DNA from: Gordonia desulfuricans NBRC 100010
Lineage (GTDB): Bacteria; Actinomycetota; Actinomycetes; Mycobacteriales; Mycobacteriaceae
Direction: 5' to 3'
Assembly (NCBI RefSeq): GCF_001485495.1
Contig: NZ_BCNF01000039.1
Coordinates: forward strand, 1-64,000
Length of the DNA: 64,000 bases
Position numbers and translations under genes: made by a program
The notes under the pieces: generated by a model
Told to the model about the DNA's origin: nothing
The model's input: only the letters and a program-made list of their open reading frames with translations
The model's database searches: none
Shown here: positions 51,194 through 58,994 of the stretch, one piece after another
How the letters are laid out: the number at the start of each line of letters is the position of its first letter
Position numbering within the stretch: position 1 is the first letter of the stretch

Positions 51194-51215
51194 AAACCCC
51201 CTGTGACCAGAGGGT
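51194..51215 (-). terminator. Element-supplied terminator for tRNA-Val(CAC)
   Basis: An imperfect 8-bp hairpin (AACCCCCT against AGAGGGTT, one mismatch) lies just beyond the tRNA 3' end, inside the element. It appears to replace the original hairpin displaced to 15401-15426. Confidence 0.6.
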
Positions 51216-51220
51216 TGCTC

Positions 51221-51250
51221 GTTGTGGTCCCGGCTGGGATCGAACCAGCG
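51221..51250. repeat. attR core
   Basis: Identical to the attL core over 30 bp. Here the repeat is joined to the rest of tRNA-Val(CAC), so insertion left the tRNA intact with its 3' end now supplied by the element. Confidence 0.92.
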
Positions 51251-51296
51251 ACCTTCCCGGTGTGAACGGGACGCTCTTCCACTGAGCCACGGGACC
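51225..51296 (-). tRNA. tRNA-Val(CAC)
   Basis: 72 nt folding as a full cloverleaf: acceptor GGTCCCG/CGGGACC, D stem GCTC/GAGC, anticodon stem TCCCG/CGGGA with loop TTCACAC (anticodon CAC, codon GUG), T stem GCTGG/CCAGC with loop TTCGATC. CCA is not encoded. Its 3' half is the attachment site of the element. Confidence 0.96.
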
Positions 51297-51563
51297 GTGT
51301 CGCAGGAGCGCTCGGCTCCCTTGCACGAGCCAGAACATTACACACACTGACCGCCAGAACCAAAATCGCCTGCACACGCCTGGTTCACCGCCCGCTCATG
51401 CATCACCGACGAGGTTTCATCCTCCGCCCACCAGCCGGCCACCACCTGGCCATCAGCGTCCGGCAGGCCTGTGACCAGCCGATTTGGCATCCCGCGACAC
51501 AGTCACGTAATGTTCTGTCCCGCACCGCGAGCACAACGATCCACAAGATCGCTCGTGGAGCGT

Positions 51564-51636
51564 GCGGATGTAGCGCAGCTGGTAGCGCATCACCTTGCCA
51601 AGGTGAGGGTCGCGGGTTCGAATCCCGTCATCCGCT
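51564..51636 (+). tRNA. tRNA-Gly(GCC), copy 1
   Basis: 73 nt with acceptor GCGGATG/CATCCGC and anticodon loop TTGCCAA (anticodon GCC). Identical in sequence to the copies at 52042 and 52922. It leads a Gly-Cys-Val cluster. Confidence 0.97.
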
Positions 51637-51658
51637 CGAAGCGAGTGAACTCGCGTCG

Positions 51659-51729
51659 GGTGGTGTGGCCGAGTGGTGAGGCAACGGCCTGCAAAGCCGT
51701 GTACACGGGTTCGATTCCCGTCGCCACCT
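51659..51729 (+). tRNA. tRNA-Cys(GCA)
   Basis: 71 nt with acceptor GGTGGTG/CGCCACC, anticodon GCA in CTGCAAA, T loop TTCGATT and discriminator U, all typical of tRNA-Cys. Only one copy is present in the cluster. Confidence 0.95.
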
Positions 51730-51750
51730 CTAGACAACTGAATAGAACAC

Positions 51751-51822
51751 GCGCGATTAGCTCAGTGGGAGAGCGCTTCCCTGACACGGAAGAGGTCACA
51801 AGTTCAATCCTTGTATCGCGCA
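51751..51822 (+). tRNA. tRNA-Val(GAC), copy 1
   Basis: 72 nt with acceptor GCGCGAT/ATCGCGC and anticodon stem CTTCC/GGAAG around CTGACAC (anticodon GAC). Identical to the copy at 52148. Confidence 0.97.
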
Positions 51823-51830
51823 CCCTGAAA

Positions 51831-51865
51831 GCAGGGCCCGGCAGATCAGCCGGGCCCTGCTTTTT
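51831..51865 (+). terminator. Terminator of the Gly-Cys-Val tRNA transcript
   Basis: A 12-bp stem GCAGGGCCCGGC with its complement, loop AGATCA, then TTTTT. A classic intrinsic terminator. Confidence 0.92.
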
Positions 51866-52041
51866 CGTCTCCCCCGGTCCGGAAATGCCGCCGGCATCTC
51901 CCCCGCGGCGATGCCACCCCCCTTTCGGAGGCCCTGAAACAGAGTCCGCGCAGGCGTTTTGGAAATTACACCGTTGTCACGTAATGTTCTGTCCCGCACC
52001 ACGAACGACAACGATCCACAAGATCGAGTTCGGGCAACAAT

Positions 52042-52114
52042 GCGGATGTAGCGCAGCTGGTAGCGCATCACCTTGCCAAGGTGAGGGTCGCGGGTTCGAA
52101 TCCCGTCATCCGCT
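52042..52114 (+). tRNA. tRNA-Gly(GCC), copy 2
   Basis: Identical to copy 1. The upstream 60 bp also resemble those of copy 1 (TAATGTTCTGTCCCGCACC and ACGATCCACAAGATCG), so promoter and gene were duplicated together. Confidence 0.97.
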
Positions 52115-52147
52115 CGGAGTCAGAATTCGACAATCGAAGATGACCAC

Positions 52148-52219
52148 GCGCGATTAGCTCAGTGGGAGAGCGCTTCCCTGACACGGAAGAGGTCACAAGT
52201 TCAATCCTTGTATCGCGCA
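52148..52219 (+). tRNA. tRNA-Val(GAC), copy 2
   Basis: Identical to the copy at 51751. In this second unit tRNA-Cys is missing between Gly and Val. Confidence 0.97.
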
Positions 52220-52222
52220 CCT

Positions 52223-52258
52223 GACGATGGGCCCGGCATTCTTGCCGGGCCCATCGTC
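52223..52258 (+). terminator. Terminator of the second Gly-Val tRNA unit
   Basis: A 16-bp perfect stem GACGATGGGCCCGGCA with loop TTCT, immediately after tRNA-Val. Confidence 0.88.
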
Positions 52259-52334
52259 GTCTGCGGATGTCTCGGCGAATGCTATCGACCGGGGTTTCCA
52301 TGAGTCGGTGTCCGTCGGCGGGAATCCGGGGACG

Positions 52335-52829
52335 ATGACCCGTAATCTTCTCGATATGGACATCGAGGAAGTGTTCGCCAACGTGGCCGTGGCCTTCGAG
52401 GCCATCGGCGCGTTCGCGATGGTGGTGGGCTTCGTGATCGCAGTGGTGCTCAGCGCCCGCTCACTGAACCGTAAAGAAGGTGGCGCCCAGGCCTTCTCGG
52501 TACTGCGCTCCACCCTTGCCTCGGCCATCCTGCTGGGCCTGGAGATCCTCGTGGCCGCCGACCTGCTGCGGACCATCACCTCCAAGCCGTCGGTGGAGGA
52601 CGCACTGATCCTGGGCCTGATCGTGGTGATCCGGACGGTGCTGTCGATGTCCATCCAGATCGAACTCGAGGGAGTCCTGCCGTGGCGGCGGGCCATGCTG
52701 ACCTCCGGCGGCCAGATGATCGCCGAGGCCGTCTCCCGCGACGTCGCCGCATCCAAGAACACCGCATCGGGCACCGTGGCGGTGTCCAAGAACACAGCAC
52801 CCGACAACTCGGCATCCACACAGCCCTGA
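52335..52829 (+). CDS. DUF1622 membrane protein
   Basis: 164 aa from an ATG behind GGGGACG; a second ATG seven codons on is possible. Three hydrophobic segments are visible: FEAIGAFAMVVGFVIAVVLS, TLASAILLGLEILVAADLLR and ALILGLIVVIRTVLSMSIQI. This is the DUF1622 pattern (small inner-membrane protein of unknown role). The C-terminal 30 residues carry a repeat of AVSKNTAP/AASKNTAS. It is inserted between tRNA units 2 and 3. Confidence 0.85.
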   Translation: MTRNLLDMDIEEVFANVAVAFEAIGAFAMVVGFVIAVVLSARSLNRKEGGAQAFSVLRSTLASAILLGLEILVAADLLRTITSKPSVEDALILGLIVVIRTVLSMSIQIELEGVLPWRRAMLTSGGQMIAEAVSRDVAASKNTASGTVAVSKNTAPDNSASTQP

Positions 52830-52921
52830 CCAGCCGATTTGGCGAAACGACGGTCCACCGAATAATGTTTCTCCTCGCGTCCCGAGCACAGACAAGGTCC
52901 ACAAGACCGCCCGGGACCGAT

Positions 52922-52994
52922 GCGGATGTAGCGCAGCTGGTAGCGCATCACCTTGCCAAGGTGAGGGTCGCGGGTTCGAATCCCGTCATCCGCT
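52922..52994 (+). tRNA. tRNA-Gly(GCC), copy 3
   Basis: Third identical copy. Its upstream region is a more diverged version (TAATGTTTCTCCTCGCG, then GGTCCACAAGACC) of that seen before copies 1 and 2. Confidence 0.97.
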
Positions 52995-53124
52995 CCACAA
53001 CTCCCCCGATCCCGGTTCGGTCGATCCCCTCCTCGGTTCCCGAGACGCCCTCCTCTTCACTCGAGGCATGCGGCAAGTCGGAAGTCCCTATCAGGCCCCA
53101 AGCTTGCGGGCTAGCGTCAGATGC

Positions 53125-53223
53125 ATGACGAGTTATATGAGCGCCCCCGGCTGTGACAATCCCGACTGCACCTGTGGTCCCGACTGCAAGTGCGGAGAGA
53201 ATTGCACTTGCGGCAAGAAGTAG
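53125..53223 (+). CDS. Metallothionein-like micro-protein
   Basis: 32 aa with seven cysteines. After MTSYMSAPG comes CDNPDCTCGPDCKCGENCTC, ending GKK. The repeating CxC and CxCG spacing is that of metallothioneins, which bind clusters of Cu(I), Zn or Cd through thiolates. An internal ATG at 53137 could also start it. No RBS is evident, so translation may be leaderless. It is unlike the longer mycobacterial MymT in layout. It precedes a GNAT gene by 22 nt. Confidence 0.72.
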   Translation: MTSYMSAPGCDNPDCTCGPDCKCGENCTCGKK

Positions 53224-53245
53224 TCCACACGAGGAGTTGAGCAGT

Positions 53246-53842
53246 ATGGCGGCATCGGTCGACGAGTTCTCCGCACCGGGCTTCGCCATCGAGGCCGCCA
53301 CGGATCCGGCGCTCGCGCCGGCCGTCGCCGACGTCGCCGCTGCCACCTTTCCCCTTGCGTGCCCGCCACATTCACGACCCGAGGACATCGCTGCGTTCAT
53401 CCGCGAGAACCTCGGACCGGCGAACTTCGCCGCCTACATCGCGTCGTCGGAATCCGAGGTGCTCGTCGCCCGGGCCGACGACGGCACCCTCGCCGGGTAC
53501 GCCCTGGTGCATCATCATGCACCCGCCGACGCCGACGTCGCCGCGGTGATCACCGAACGCCCGTCGTCGGAGATCTCCAAGATGTACGTCCTGCCCGGCC
53601 ACCACGCCCACATCCGGCCGTCAGAGACGCGTACAGCCCCACCGTCGCACCTGCTGATGCGCGCGGCGATCGACCGCGCGCGGCAACGTGGCAGCGCCGT
53701 GGTGTGGCTCGGGGTCAACCAGGAGAACGAACGCGCCCAGCGCTTCTACGCGAAGATGGGCTTCCACCGCGCCGGGGTCAAGACCTTCGACCTCAACGGC
53801 AGGGTCGAACACGACTACGTCCTGCGCCAGTCCCTGACCTGA
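53246..53842 (+). CDS. GNAT-family N-acetyltransferase
   Basis: 198 aa from an ATG behind GAGGAGTTGAGC. The acetyl-CoA-binding fold is visible: AGYALVHHH, SEISKMYVLPGHH, LLMRAAIDRARQRGSAVVWLGVNQENERAQRFYAKMGFHRAG. The usual R/QxxGxG loop is replaced by HAHIRPSETRTAPPSHLL, which is unusual, so CoA binding may be altered. The gene is probably co-transcribed with the metallothionein-like gene. Substrate unknown. Confidence 0.85.
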   Translation: MAASVDEFSAPGFAIEAATDPALAPAVADVAAATFPLACPPHSRPEDIAAFIRENLGPANFAAYIASSESEVLVARADDGTLAGYALVHHHAPADADVAAVITERPSSEISKMYVLPGHHAHIRPSETRTAPPSHLLMRAAIDRARQRGSAVVWLGVNQENERAQRFYAKMGFHRAGVKTFDLNGRVEHDYVLRQSLT

Positions 53843-53974
53843 TCGAACCTGCACCCGCACCCACGCGACCGCACAGCGGCGAGTCACTCACCGGCGGGCC
53901 ACACACCGGCCGGGCCCGGGACGACAGACCGACCACACGGCCACAGCGGGCACAGCGGGCACAGAACCACAGCC

Positions 53975-54000
53975 GGCGCCCCACCAGATGGTGGGGCGCC
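53975..54000. terminator. Bidirectional terminator between GNAT and zapE genes
   Basis: An 11-bp perfect stem GGCGCCCCACC with loop AGAT lies between two converging genes. Confidence 0.75.
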
Positions 54001-54028
54001 CGCGTCAGGTGTGGATGCGGTGTGCGGC

Positions 54029-55042
54029 TCAGACCGCCGACTCGGCAAACCGCGACAGCGCCAGCAGACGCGAGGTGGCACGCAGATACTTCTTGCGGTA
54101 GCCGCCGTGCAGCATCTCGTCGGTGAAGACCTCGTCGAGCTTGCTGCCCGACACGGTCACCGGGATGTCGGCATCGTAGAGACGGTCGGCCAGCACCACC
54201 AGACGCAGCGCCACCGACTGGTCCTGCGCCGGATGCACACCCTCGATGCAGACCAGCGAGATCCCGTCGACGAGGGCCTTGTACTTGGACGGGTGCAGCT
54301 TGGCCAGATGCGTGCACAGCTCGTCGAAGTCGTCCAGGGTGGCACCCGGGGTGGACTCGGCCAGCTCCTCGAGCTCGGTGTCCGAACGCGGTGCGGGGGC
54401 CGGCGGCAGATCGCGGTGACGGTAGTCGGGGCCGTCGACGCGGATGGTCTCGAACACCGCCGACAGCTTGCGGATCTCGCGCAGGAAGTCCTGGGCGGCG
54501 AAGCGACCCTCACCGAGCTGCCCGGGCAGGGTGTTGGAGGTGGCGACGATCGAGACACCCTTGGCGGTCAGCTCGGTCAGCAGCCGCGACACCAGCATGG
54601 TGTCGCCCGGATCGTCGAGCTCGAACTCGTCGATACACAGCACGGTGTGCTGCGACAGCCGCTCGACGGCGTTGACGAAGCCCAGCGCGCCCACCACGTG
54701 CGTGACCTCGACGAAGGTCGCGAACGACTTGGGTTCGGGCATCGAGTGGTAGATCGAGGCGAGGAGGTGGGTCTTACCCACACCGAATCCGCCGTCGAGG
54801 TAGAGGCCGATCCCCTGCGTGGCCTGCTTGCGGGAGAACAGCCCCTTCTTGCCGCCGCGCGCCTTGCGCGCCCGCACGACGAAGTCACGTGCCTTGGCCA
54901 CGGCCTGCGCCTGTGACGGCTCGTTGGGGTCGGGGATGTAGCTGTCGAAGCTGACCTCATCGAAGGTGGACGGCGGAACCATCTCCTGGATGAGCTGTTC
55001 GGGAGAGACGACCGGGTTCCGGTCGGAAAGACGTGCCACCAT
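54029..55042 (-). CDS. zapE: Cell division ATPase ZapE (AFG1 family)
   Basis: 337 aa. AFG1/ZapE features: LYLDGGFGVGKTHLLASIYH (Walker A), VLCIDEFELDDPGDTMLVSR (Walker B), SIVATSNTLPGQLGEGRFAA and SVALRLVVLADRLYDADIPV. ZapE is a P-loop ATPase that in E. coli associates with the Z-ring; mitochondrial AFG1 helps protein quality control. The gene is divergent from the ribD-like gene, an order conserved in Mycobacteriales. The ATG overlaps no upstream gene. Confidence 0.93.
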   Translation of the reverse strand: MVARLSDRNPVVSPEQLIQEMVPPSTFDEVSFDSYIPDPNEPSQAQAVAKARDFVVRARKARGGKKGLFSRKQATQGIGLYLDGGFGVGKTHLLASIYHSMPEPKSFATFVEVTHVVGALGFVNAVERLSQHTVLCIDEFELDDPGDTMLVSRLLTELTAKGVSIVATSNTLPGQLGEGRFAAQDFLREIRKLSAVFETIRVDGPDYRHRDLPPAPAPRSDTELEELAESTPGATLDDFDELCTHLAKLHPSKYKALVDGISLVCIEGVHPAQDQSVALRLVVLADRLYDADIPVTVSGSKLDEVFTDEMLHGGYRKKYLRATSRLLALSRFAESAV

Positions 55043-55075
55043 GGTGGGCAGCCTAACCAGTGCCTACCCCGGGGA

Positions 55076-55831
55076 ATGATGCTCTACCAGCATAAAGCGA
55101 TCCACGTCACACCCGACGACGCCGACGAGACGGACCTCTACCGCGTCCTCGCCGACCGTTACCCCCACCCCGAGCGGTACGTCCGCGCCAACATGATCGC
55201 CACGATCGACGGCGCGATCTCGGTGTCGGGACGCTCCGGTCAGCTCGGCGGACCCACCGATCGCGCCGTGTTCCGCACCCTGCGCGGGCTCGCCGACGTG
55301 GTGCTCGTGGGTGCGGCCACCGCGCTCGCCGAGACCTACCACCAACCGCAGCCGGACCCGCAGTTCAGCGCCCACCGTGGCGCCGGCCGGCCCGCCGCAC
55401 CGGTGTTGGCGCTGGTCAGCCGGTCGCTGACGATCGACCCCGCCTACCCCCCGCTCGCCCACCCCGACACGCTGGTGCTCACCTGCGCGGCCGCCGACCC
55501 ACAACGACGGCACGCCCTGACCGCGTCGGGAGCCACCCTCGTCGACTGCGGTGAGGGCACCGTCGACCTCGTGGTGGCCCTGCGTCATCTGGGCGAGCGC
55601 GGTCTGACGCGTGTGCTGTGCGAGGGCGGTCCCCGCCTGCTCGGATCGATGATCGCCGCCGATCTGCTCGACGAACTGTGCATCAGCACCTCGCCGATGC
55701 TCGCCGCCGGTGACGCACCCCGCATCGCGCTCGGCCCCGACCTGCCGCATCTGCCACGGTTCACGCCCACGCAGATCCTGTCCGACGACGACGGCTACGT
55801 CTTCACCCGATGGACACGGGCGGCCCGGTGA
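55076..55831 (+). CDS. RibD C-terminal-domain reductase (pyrimidine reductase family)
   Basis: 251 aa from tandem ATGs after CCCCGGGGA. The fold is the RibD_C/dihydrofolate-reductase type: RANMIATIDGAISVSGRSGQ, LRGLADVVLVGAATALAE, VLCEGGPRLLGSMIAADLLDELCISTSP. The GGPxLL motif binds NADPH. The deaminase half of RibD is absent. The M. tuberculosis orthologue at this position is called RibD and can substitute for DHFR weakly. Likely function is NADPH-dependent reduction in riboflavin synthesis or a related pathway. Confidence 0.88.
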   Translation: MMLYQHKAIHVTPDDADETDLYRVLADRYPHPERYVRANMIATIDGAISVSGRSGQLGGPTDRAVFRTLRGLADVVLVGAATALAETYHQPQPDPQFSAHRGAGRPAAPVLALVSRSLTIDPAYPPLAHPDTLVLTCAAADPQRRHALTASGATLVDCGEGTVDLVVALRHLGERGLTRVLCEGGPRLLGSMIAADLLDELCISTSPMLAAGDAPRIALGPDLPHLPRFTPTQILSDDDGYVFTRWTRAAR

Positions 55832-55875
55832 CCGCACGACCGGCCCACCGCGCCCGGTTGACTACCCTCGCCTTC

Positions 55876-57495
55876 ATGCGGTCGGCACGGAACCCCCTCT
55901 CCTCGCGCGTCCCCTCCTCGCGCGGTACGGCACCTGCACGGTCCGTCGTGCCCGCACGGCTCGTCGCCACCGCGGGCCTCGTCGTCACGCTCGGTCTGGC
56001 CGGCTGCGCTGTCGGACCCGACCCCGGCCCCGCCCTGGTCCCCGGTGGCGGCAACGGCGGAGGCCCGGCCGCGTCGACCACATCGAGCACCCCCGCCCAG
56101 GCACCCACCCTGCAGAAGCCCGGCACCGACCTGGCCTGGGGTGGCTGCGCCGGGGCACCCGCGGCACCGGCCGGGGTCACCCTGCAATGCGCCGAGCTCG
56201 ACTCACCGGTCAACCCCGACAACCCGCGGTCGACGCTGACGGTGCACTTCACCCGGGCATCGGTCGCCGACACCCCCGCCGACGCCGCGCCGCTGGTCCT
56301 CACCGCGGGCACCGACATGCCGTCCTCTCGGGCGCTGCGACTGCTCGCCGACGGCCCGGGCCGCAGCCTGCTGAACAAACACCCGATCGTCGCCGTCGAC
56401 CGCCGCGGTATCCCCGACAGCACGCCACTGGACTGCCTGACGCGATCAGAACGCGTCACCCTCGCCGACAACGGCCTGACCGCCGGCGCCGACACCGCCA
56501 AGCGCATCACCGACCTCGCCGACGCCGCGTCGTCGGCATCCGACGGCTGCACCGAGACCCTCACCCCGGATCAGCTGCAGTTCGGCATCACCGCGGCGGC
56601 CTCCGACATCGAGACCCTGCGTCAGCGCTGGAACGTCCCCACCCTCGGGCTGATCGGTCTCGGGGAGGGCTCCGACGTCGCGATCGCCTACACCGCGCTC
56701 TACGGCGGGCGCACCGGCCGGCTCGTCCTGGACACACCCACCCCGTTCGGGGCCAACGCCCGCGACGCCGGGGCCGTACGCGCCTCGGGCGTCCAGGCGG
56801 CCCTGGTGACCTTCGCCCAGCGCTGCGGCGCCCTCGGCGCCGGCTGCCCGCTCGGCACCGCCGGCGTCGCCACCATGGGTGACGTCCTGACCAAGGGCCG
56901 CACCGGCGCACTCGGCGGGCTCTCCGACACCCAGGCGCTCGCCGCGATCACCACCGGACTGGCCCTGGCACCCAACGACACCGCGGGACTGACCTCCGTC
57001 GCCTCGGCGATCGCCGCCGCCGACAACGGCGACGTCAAAGCCCTCACCGACCTCGCGAACCAGGCCGAGGAACTGCGCCTGACCGACGGCCAGGTGGTGT
57101 CGGTGTGCAACGACGTGACCGGCCCGGTCGGCCAGAACGAGGTCGCCGGCCTGGTGACCGCCTGGACCAAGCAGAACCCGCTCACCGGAACCGACACCGC
57201 GCTCTCGCTGGTCCGCTGCAACGGCTGGGCGTCGAGCGAGCCGGTGAACCCGCCGGAGTCGTTCCCGGTGGCACCGCTGGTGCTGCTCAACAGCGGTGAC
57301 CCGATCAACGGCGGAGAGGGCGTCAAAGGCCTGTCGCCGCTGTTCGCGCGCGCCGGCACCACCCCGGTGACCGTCGACTGGAACGGCCTGGGCTACTCGG
57401 TGCTGGCCCGCAGCACCTGCGCCGCCGACGTCGTCGCCCAGTATGTGGCGCACTCCCCGCTGGAAGGTCCCGCCGACCGCGGCTGCCCGGCGTGA
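55876..57495 (+). CDS. Lipoprotein of the alpha/beta hydrolase (TAP-like) family
   Basis: 539 aa from an ATG at 55876. The signal peptide ends in a lipobox (RLVATAGLVVTLGLAGC), so it is probably anchored outside the membrane. The hydrolase part has FTRASVADTPADAAPLVLTA, TLRQRWNVPTLGLIGLGEGS, ALYGGRTGRLVLDTP and a TAP-like C-terminal domain with ARSTCAADVVAQYVAHSPL. Where tripeptidyl hydrolases have G-x-S-x-G, this reads GLGEGS, so the nucleophile is missing or shifted. It may be an inactive homologue. It keeps the order ribD-hydrolase-aftC seen in mycobacteria. Confidence 0.82.
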   Translation: MRSARNPLSSRVPSSRGTAPARSVVPARLVATAGLVVTLGLAGCAVGPDPGPALVPGGGNGGGPAASTTSSTPAQAPTLQKPGTDLAWGGCAGAPAAPAGVTLQCAELDSPVNPDNPRSTLTVHFTRASVADTPADAAPLVLTAGTDMPSSRALRLLADGPGRSLLNKHPIVAVDRRGIPDSTPLDCLTRSERVTLADNGLTAGADTAKRITDLADAASSASDGCTETLTPDQLQFGITAAASDIETLRQRWNVPTLGLIGLGEGSDVAIAYTALYGGRTGRLVLDTPTPFGANARDAGAVRASGVQAALVTFAQRCGALGAGCPLGTAGVATMGDVLTKGRTGALGGLSDTQALAAITTGLALAPNDTAGLTSVASAIAAADNGDVKALTDLANQAEELRLTDGQVVSVCNDVTGPVGQNEVAGLVTAWTKQNPLTGTDTALSLVRCNGWASSEPVNPPESFPVAPLVLLNSGDPINGGEGVKGLSPLFARAGTTPVTVDWNGLGYSVLARSTCAADVVAQYVAHSPLEGPADRGCPA

Positions 57496-57542
57496 ACAGG
57501 GGTTTGTCGAACGTGGTCGGGGCCACGTAGTACGGTGCGCGG

Positions 57543-58829
57543 GTGCCCCTTCTCGACAGGTACCTCTACCCGCAGATGAGCGTGCAGCGGATCGTCCCGC
57601 TGGTGCTCTGGCCCATCACCATCCTGATGATGTTCCACCGGTCGGTCATCCTCGGCGTCAACGGTGACCGCACCGACGACTTCCGGCCCGTCTACCAGGC
57701 CGCGCTGGCATTCCTGAACCGCCAGCCGGTCTACGGCGAGAACCTGAACACCGTCGATCCGCACTACCTGTACCCGCCGTCGGGCACCCTGCTGATGTCC
57801 CCGCTGGCGGCGATCGACCCGGAACGGTCCCGCTGGCTGTTCATCGCCGCGAGCGTCGTGGCGCTCGTCGTCTGCGCCTACCTGATCACCCGGCTGTTCG
57901 GCTACGCCGCCAACACCTGGGTCCTGCCGACCGTGCTGTTCTTCTTCTTCAGCACCGAGACCGTCGCGCACACCCTGATCTTCACCAACTTCAACTCGTT
58001 CGTGCTGCTCGGGATGCTGGCGTTCATGATCCTGATGCGCGGCCGCCACGACTGGTGGGCGGGGATCGCGATCGGACTGACCTTGGCGGTCAAACCGGTC
58101 CTCGCCCCGCTCCTGCTGTTGCCGCTGCTGACCCGTCAATGGCGGATCTTCGTCGGCGCCATCGGTGTTCCGCTGCTGTTGAACATCCTGGCGTGGCCGA
58201 TCTCCGACGACCCGAAGTCGTTCGTCTCCAACACGCTGCCGTACCTGATGGAGGCCCGCGACTACTACAACAGCTCGATCGTCGGCAACGGCATGTACTT
58301 CGGTGTCGCCGACTGGCTGATCGTGCTGCTGCGTATCGCGTTCACCCTGATGGCGGTGTTCTCGCTGTGGTTCCTGTACCGCTACTACCGGCACACCGAC
58401 GAACTGCTGTGGATGACCACCTCGTCGGGGGTGCTGCTGTGCACCACGTTCCTGGTGGGCTCACTCGGCCAGGGCTACTACTCGATGCTGCTGTTCCCGC
58501 TGCTGATGACGGTGCTGCTGCCCGGTTCGACGATGCGCAACTGGCCGGCGTGGCTGGGTGTGTACGGCTGCTTCACCTTCGACGCGTTCTACTCCGATCG
58601 CTGGGAGCACTTCGGCCGCGCCCTCGAGTACAACAAGGTGACCTGGGGCTGGTCGCTGCTGATGATCGCGGTGTTCTGTTCGCTGCTGTTCCGCTACCTG
58701 GACCTGCGCAAGGCCGGGGTGGCCGGCCGCTGGAACGAATGGTCGGCGCCGGCCGCCGCAACCATCCCGGCGACGACGCCGTCCCCGGACGAACTGGACA
58801 CCCGCAAGGCCGAGACCCCCGCCGTCTGA
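57543..58829 (+). CDS. aftC: Arabinofuranosyltransferase AftC
   Basis: 428 aa from a GTG. About ten membrane segments are visible. The first loop contains GVNGDRTDDFRPVYQAALAF with the acidic residues expected for a GT-C decaprenyl-phospho-arabinose transferase. AftC adds the alpha-1,3 branch to arabinogalactan and lipoarabinomannan outside the membrane. Gene position after the TAP-like protein and before msrB is as in M. tuberculosis. It supports an arabinogalactan-containing host. Confidence 0.9.
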   Translation: MPLLDRYLYPQMSVQRIVPLVLWPITILMMFHRSVILGVNGDRTDDFRPVYQAALAFLNRQPVYGENLNTVDPHYLYPPSGTLLMSPLAAIDPERSRWLFIAASVVALVVCAYLITRLFGYAANTWVLPTVLFFFFSTETVAHTLIFTNFNSFVLLGMLAFMILMRGRHDWWAGIAIGLTLAVKPVLAPLLLLPLLTRQWRIFVGAIGVPLLLNILAWPISDDPKSFVSNTLPYLMEARDYYNSSIVGNGMYFGVADWLIVLLRIAFTLMAVFSLWFLYRYYRHTDELLWMTTSSGVLLCTTFLVGSLGQGYYSMLLFPLLMTVLLPGSTMRNWPAWLGVYGCFTFDAFYSDRWEHFGRALEYNKVTWGWSLLMIAVFCSLLFRYLDLRKAGVAGRWNEWSAPAAATIPATTPSPDELDTRKAETPAV

Positions 58830-58994
58830 CCGCCGGGCGGTCTGGGCGCCCTGACTTCTGCGAACCCGGACGTCGAACGCCCGGTGAGAGAGCCACGGAA
58901 TCGGACATCACAGAAGTCTCACACGCCACAGAAGGGCCGCTGTGGGGGCGAGGTCCTGTGGCGTGTGCGGGTGGGGACTCGTACGGTGGGAACC

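Larger units (their letters stand above)
15427..51250. mobile_element. Integrative mobilisable element inserted in tRNA-Val(CAC)
   Basis: 35.8 kb bounded by a 30-bp perfect direct repeat equal to the 3' part of tRNA-Val(CAC). A tyrosine integrase sits next to the left end and a Xis-like protein near the right end. Cargo includes ArdA, a defence island, a relaxase, MobC-like and coupling proteins, a family A DNA polymerase and a VapE-like ATPase. No VirB4/TraE-type ATPase or other secretion core is seen, so it is probably mobilisable, not self-transmissible. Conserved chromosomal gene blocks lie on both sides. Confidence 0.9.

Noticed and set aside
15427-51250. Element as a prophage
   Set aside because: No capsid, portal, terminase, tail or lysis genes are present; relaxase, MobC-like and coupling proteins indicate a mobilisable element.
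50434-51265. Several open frames on both strands near the right end
   Set aside because: They overlap the Xis-like gene, terminator and att/arm sites and lack RBS or domains.
51502-52994. Repeated units suggestive of a CRISPR array
   Set aside because: The repeats are tRNA genes with their promoters; spacing is irregular and no cas genes are present.
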